Assembly: GCA_947451445.1 (NCBI GenBank)
Contig: CANFZJ010000171.1
Location: forward strand, 1-6,829
Reading direction: 5' to 3'
DNA length: 6,829 bases
DNA from: Comamonadaceae bacterium
GTDB taxonomy: Bacteria; Pseudomonadota; Gammaproteobacteria; Burkholderiales; Burkholderiaceae_C
Part shown: piece after piece, positions 5,314 to 6,829 of the stretch
How positions within the stretch are numbered: position 1 is the stretch's first letter
Layout of the letters: every line of letters begins with the position of its first letter
The notes under the pieces: generated by a model
Databases searched by the model: none
Seen by the model: the letters and a program-made list of their open reading frames with translations, nothing else
Told to the model about the DNA's origin: nothing
Program-made: the position numbers and the translations under genes

Positions 5314-6234
5314 TTATTTGTAGCGAATGGTCGGATTGATGACCGCGTACAGCACGTCCACCACCAGGTTGATCAGGATGAATTCCAGCGAAAACAGCAG
5401 CACTTCGGCCTGGATGACCGGAAAGTCGCGCATCTCCACCGCATCCACCAGCAGGCGCCCCATGCCGGGCCAGTTGAACACCTTCTCCACCACGATCGAG
5501 CCGCCCAGCAAAAAACCAAACTGCAGGCCCATCATGGTGACCACCGGAATCAACGCATTGCGCAGGCTGTGCTTGACCACCACCACGAACTCGTTCAAGC
5601 CCTTGGCACGGGCGGTGCGCACGTAGTCCTCTTTCAAAATGTCGATGAACGACGAGCGGGTAAACCGCGCCATCACCGCCGCCACGCCCGCCCCCAGCGT
5701 GATGGACGGCAGCACGTAATGCCGCCAGCTGTCGGCCCCTACCGTGGGCAGCCAGCCCAGCTGCACCGAGAACACCTGCATCAGCACCATGCCCAGCGCG
5801 AACGACGGGAACGAAATGCCGGTGATGGCCAACGCCATACCCAAGCGGTCCGGCCATTTGTTGCGCCACACGGCCGACACCGTACCGATCACCAAGCCCA
5901 ACAGCACCGACCAGCCCATCGCCGCCACGGTGAGCCAAAAGGTAGGCATGAAACGCTCGGCAATCTCGGTGGCCACCGGACGCTTGCTGCGCAGCGACTG
6001 GCCAAAATCACCCAGCAGCGCGTGGCCGATGAAGCGGCCAAACTGGGTGGTCAACGGCAAGTCCAGCCCCAGGTCTTGGCGGATCATCTGCACCACCTCC
6101 TCGCCCGCCTCCGGCCCCGCCGCCAGCCGCGCCGGGTCACCCGGTAGCAGGTGGACGAACAGAAACACCAGCCCCGCGACGATCAACAGCGTCGGCAGCA
6201 GGCCCAGCAGGCGTTTGAGGATGTAGTTCAGCAT
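5314..6234 (-). CDS. gsiC: Dipeptide/glutathione-type ABC transporter permease, GsiC-like
   Basis: A 306-residue inner-membrane permease of the DppB/OppB type, partner of GsiD. It starts MLNYILKRLLGLLPTLLIVAGLVFLFVHLLPGDPA: a membrane helix at about 9-29, then the family signature LLPGDPA (29-35). Further helices lie at about 100-122, 133-156, 176-190, 230-250 and 278-298. The EAA loop that contacts the ATPase is at 203-230 (DYVRTARAKGLNEF through H222 and P230). The segment VTMMGLQFGFLLGGSIVVEKVFNWPG (232-257) and the end INPTIRYK are very close to E. coli GsiC as remembered, and the length is as expected. The start at 6234 is the natural family start and lies 10 bases after the gsiB stop, again without a clear Shine-Dalgarno. 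It is co-transcribed with gsiB and gsiD; the ATPase gene (gsiA) is not in the window. Confidence 0.95.
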   Translation of the reverse strand: MLNYILKRLLGLLPTLLIVAGLVFLFVHLLPGDPARLAAGPEAGEEVVQMIRQDLGLDLPLTTQFGRFIGHALLGDFGQSLRSKRPVATEIAERFMPTFWLTVAAMGWSVLLGLVIGTVSAVWRNKWPDRLGMALAITGISFPSFALGMVLMQVFSVQLGWLPTVGADSWRHYVLPSITLGAGVAAVMARFTRSSFIDILKEDYVRTARAKGLNEFVVVVKHSLRNALIPVVTMMGLQFGFLLGGSIVVEKVFNWPGMGRLLVDAVEMRDFPVIQAEVLLFSLEFILINLVVDVLYAVINPTIRYK

Positions 6235-6244
6235 GCAGCAAGAC

Positions 6245-6829
6245 TTACTTCAGATCGACTTCATCGAAGTTGAACGAACGGTCGGGCATCACATAGACCC
6301 CGCTCAGGCTCTTGGTGTGGGCAGACACCAGTTGCAACGTGGCCAGGAAGACCCAAGGCGCATCCTTCCAGATGGTTTGCTGCACACCGGCATAAATGCG
6401 GGTTTTCTCCGCCGCGTCGGTGGTGGACAGGGCCTTGGCCAGTTCGGCATCGACCGCCGGGTTCTTGTAGTAGGCCGTGTTGTACGACTTGGGCGGCATG
6501 GACTCGGTAGCAAACAGGGGGCGCAGCGCCCAGTCCGACTCACCGGTAGACGCAGACCAGCCCACGTAGTACATGCGCACCGGGGCGGTCGCCGGGTCTT
6601 GCCAGCTCTCCACCTTTTCAACCCGCTGGCCCGATTCCAGCGCCTGGATCTGCACGTTCACACCGATCACACGCAGCTGCTGCTGCACGAACTGGATGGC
6701 TTTTTGCGATGTGCTGTCGGTAAAGGCCGACCACAGGGTGGACTCGAAACCGTTGGGGTAGCCCGCCTCTTTCAGCAATTCGCGCGCCTTGACCGGGTTG
6801 TACGGCCAGGGGCCAGACTTGAAGGAAAA
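6245..6829 (-). CDS. gsiB: Periplasmic substrate-binding protein of the same transporter, GsiB-like, C-terminal 194 residues
   Basis: The last 194 residues of a family 5 extracellular solute-binding protein (SBP_bac_5), which captures peptide or glutathione in the periplasm and delivers it to GsiCD. The frame is open to the right edge, where it reads GPWPYNPVKARELLKEAGYP, a conserved segment of the family. Then come GQRVEKVESW and the diagnostic YYVGWSASTGESDWALRPLF, the segment AEKTRIYAGVQQTIWKDAPWVFL, and the end VMPDRSFNFDEVDLK. These match the C-terminal part of E. coli GsiB as remembered. The signal peptide and N-terminal lobe lie outside. A TTG at 6778 is internal and not a start. It is the first of three tightly spaced genes here; promoter and regulation are not visible. 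Confidence 0.94.
   Translation of the reverse strand, partial: FSFKSGPWPYNPVKARELLKEAGYPNGFESTLWSAFTDSTSQKAIQFVQQQLRVIGVNVQIQALESGQRVEKVESWQDPATAPVRMYYVGWSASTGESDWALRPLFATESMPPKSYNTAYYKNPAVDAELAKALSTTDAAEKTRIYAGVQQTIWKDAPWVFLATLQLVSAHTKSLSGVYVMPDRSFNFDEVDLK

Noticed and set aside
4379..5323. Plus-strand open frame (314 codons) opposite gsiD
   Set aside because: Its Arg/His/Gln-rich composition is typical of an antisense shadow, and it starts inside the palindromic element. The minus frame is a clear GsiD permease.
1..6829. CRISPR array, tRNA, rRNA, prophage or toxin-antitoxin system
   Set aside because: No regularly spaced repeats, no cloverleaf or rRNA-like sequence and no small gene pair were seen. 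Apart from the 4265-4416 element the window is ordinary core and transporter sequence.

Overview
The window looks like chromosome from a betaproteobacterium of the order Burkholderiales, most likely the Comamonadaceae (Rhodoferax, Polaromonas or a similar genus). This rests on the recognisable style of the proteins (a PNPase starting MTMFNKVSKTFQWG, the YpfJ-type peptidase, the receiver-cyclase protein) and on moderately high GC. It is inference from memory of these families, not from a search. Nearly all of it is ordinary coding sequence: seven genes, two cut by the window edges, with no stretch over 300 bases lacking a gene.

Left part (1-2926, all minus strand). Reading in the direction of transcription, a membrane-anchored neutral zinc metallopeptidase of the YpfJ family comes first. 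Next is rpsO (ribosomal protein S15), with a TATAAT candidate promoter just after the peptidase stop. Then comes a strong intrinsic terminator, a leader with two perfect stem-loops, and pnp (polynucleotide phosphorylase), which runs off the left edge after 486 residues. The rpsO-pnp pairing is the classical proteobacterial arrangement. The terminator and structured leader suggest pnp depends on read-through or its own promoter and may be controlled after transcription.

Middle (2927-4262). A 112-base divergent gap separates the peptidase from a plus-strand gene for a cytoplasmic response regulator. Its output domain is a class III nucleotide cyclase. All metal-binding and transition-state residues are present, and the purine-selecting pair is Lys/Thr, the signature of class IIIb adenylate cyclases. 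No histidine kinase gene is in the window.

Right part (4412-6829, minus strand). The ends of the gsiB-gsiC-gsiD genes of a dipeptide/glutathione-type ABC importer converge on the cyclase gene. gsiB (binding protein, C-terminal 194 residues) runs off the right edge. gsiC and gsiD (permeases) are complete and follow with gaps of 10 and 11 bases.

The most unusual item is between the two convergent genes: a 140-base non-coding element with perfect 20-base terminal inverted repeats, flanked on both sides by the 6-base direct repeat CTCAAG. It looks like a MITE-type insertion, or a member of a repeated palindromic family, placed exactly at the junction of the two stop codons.
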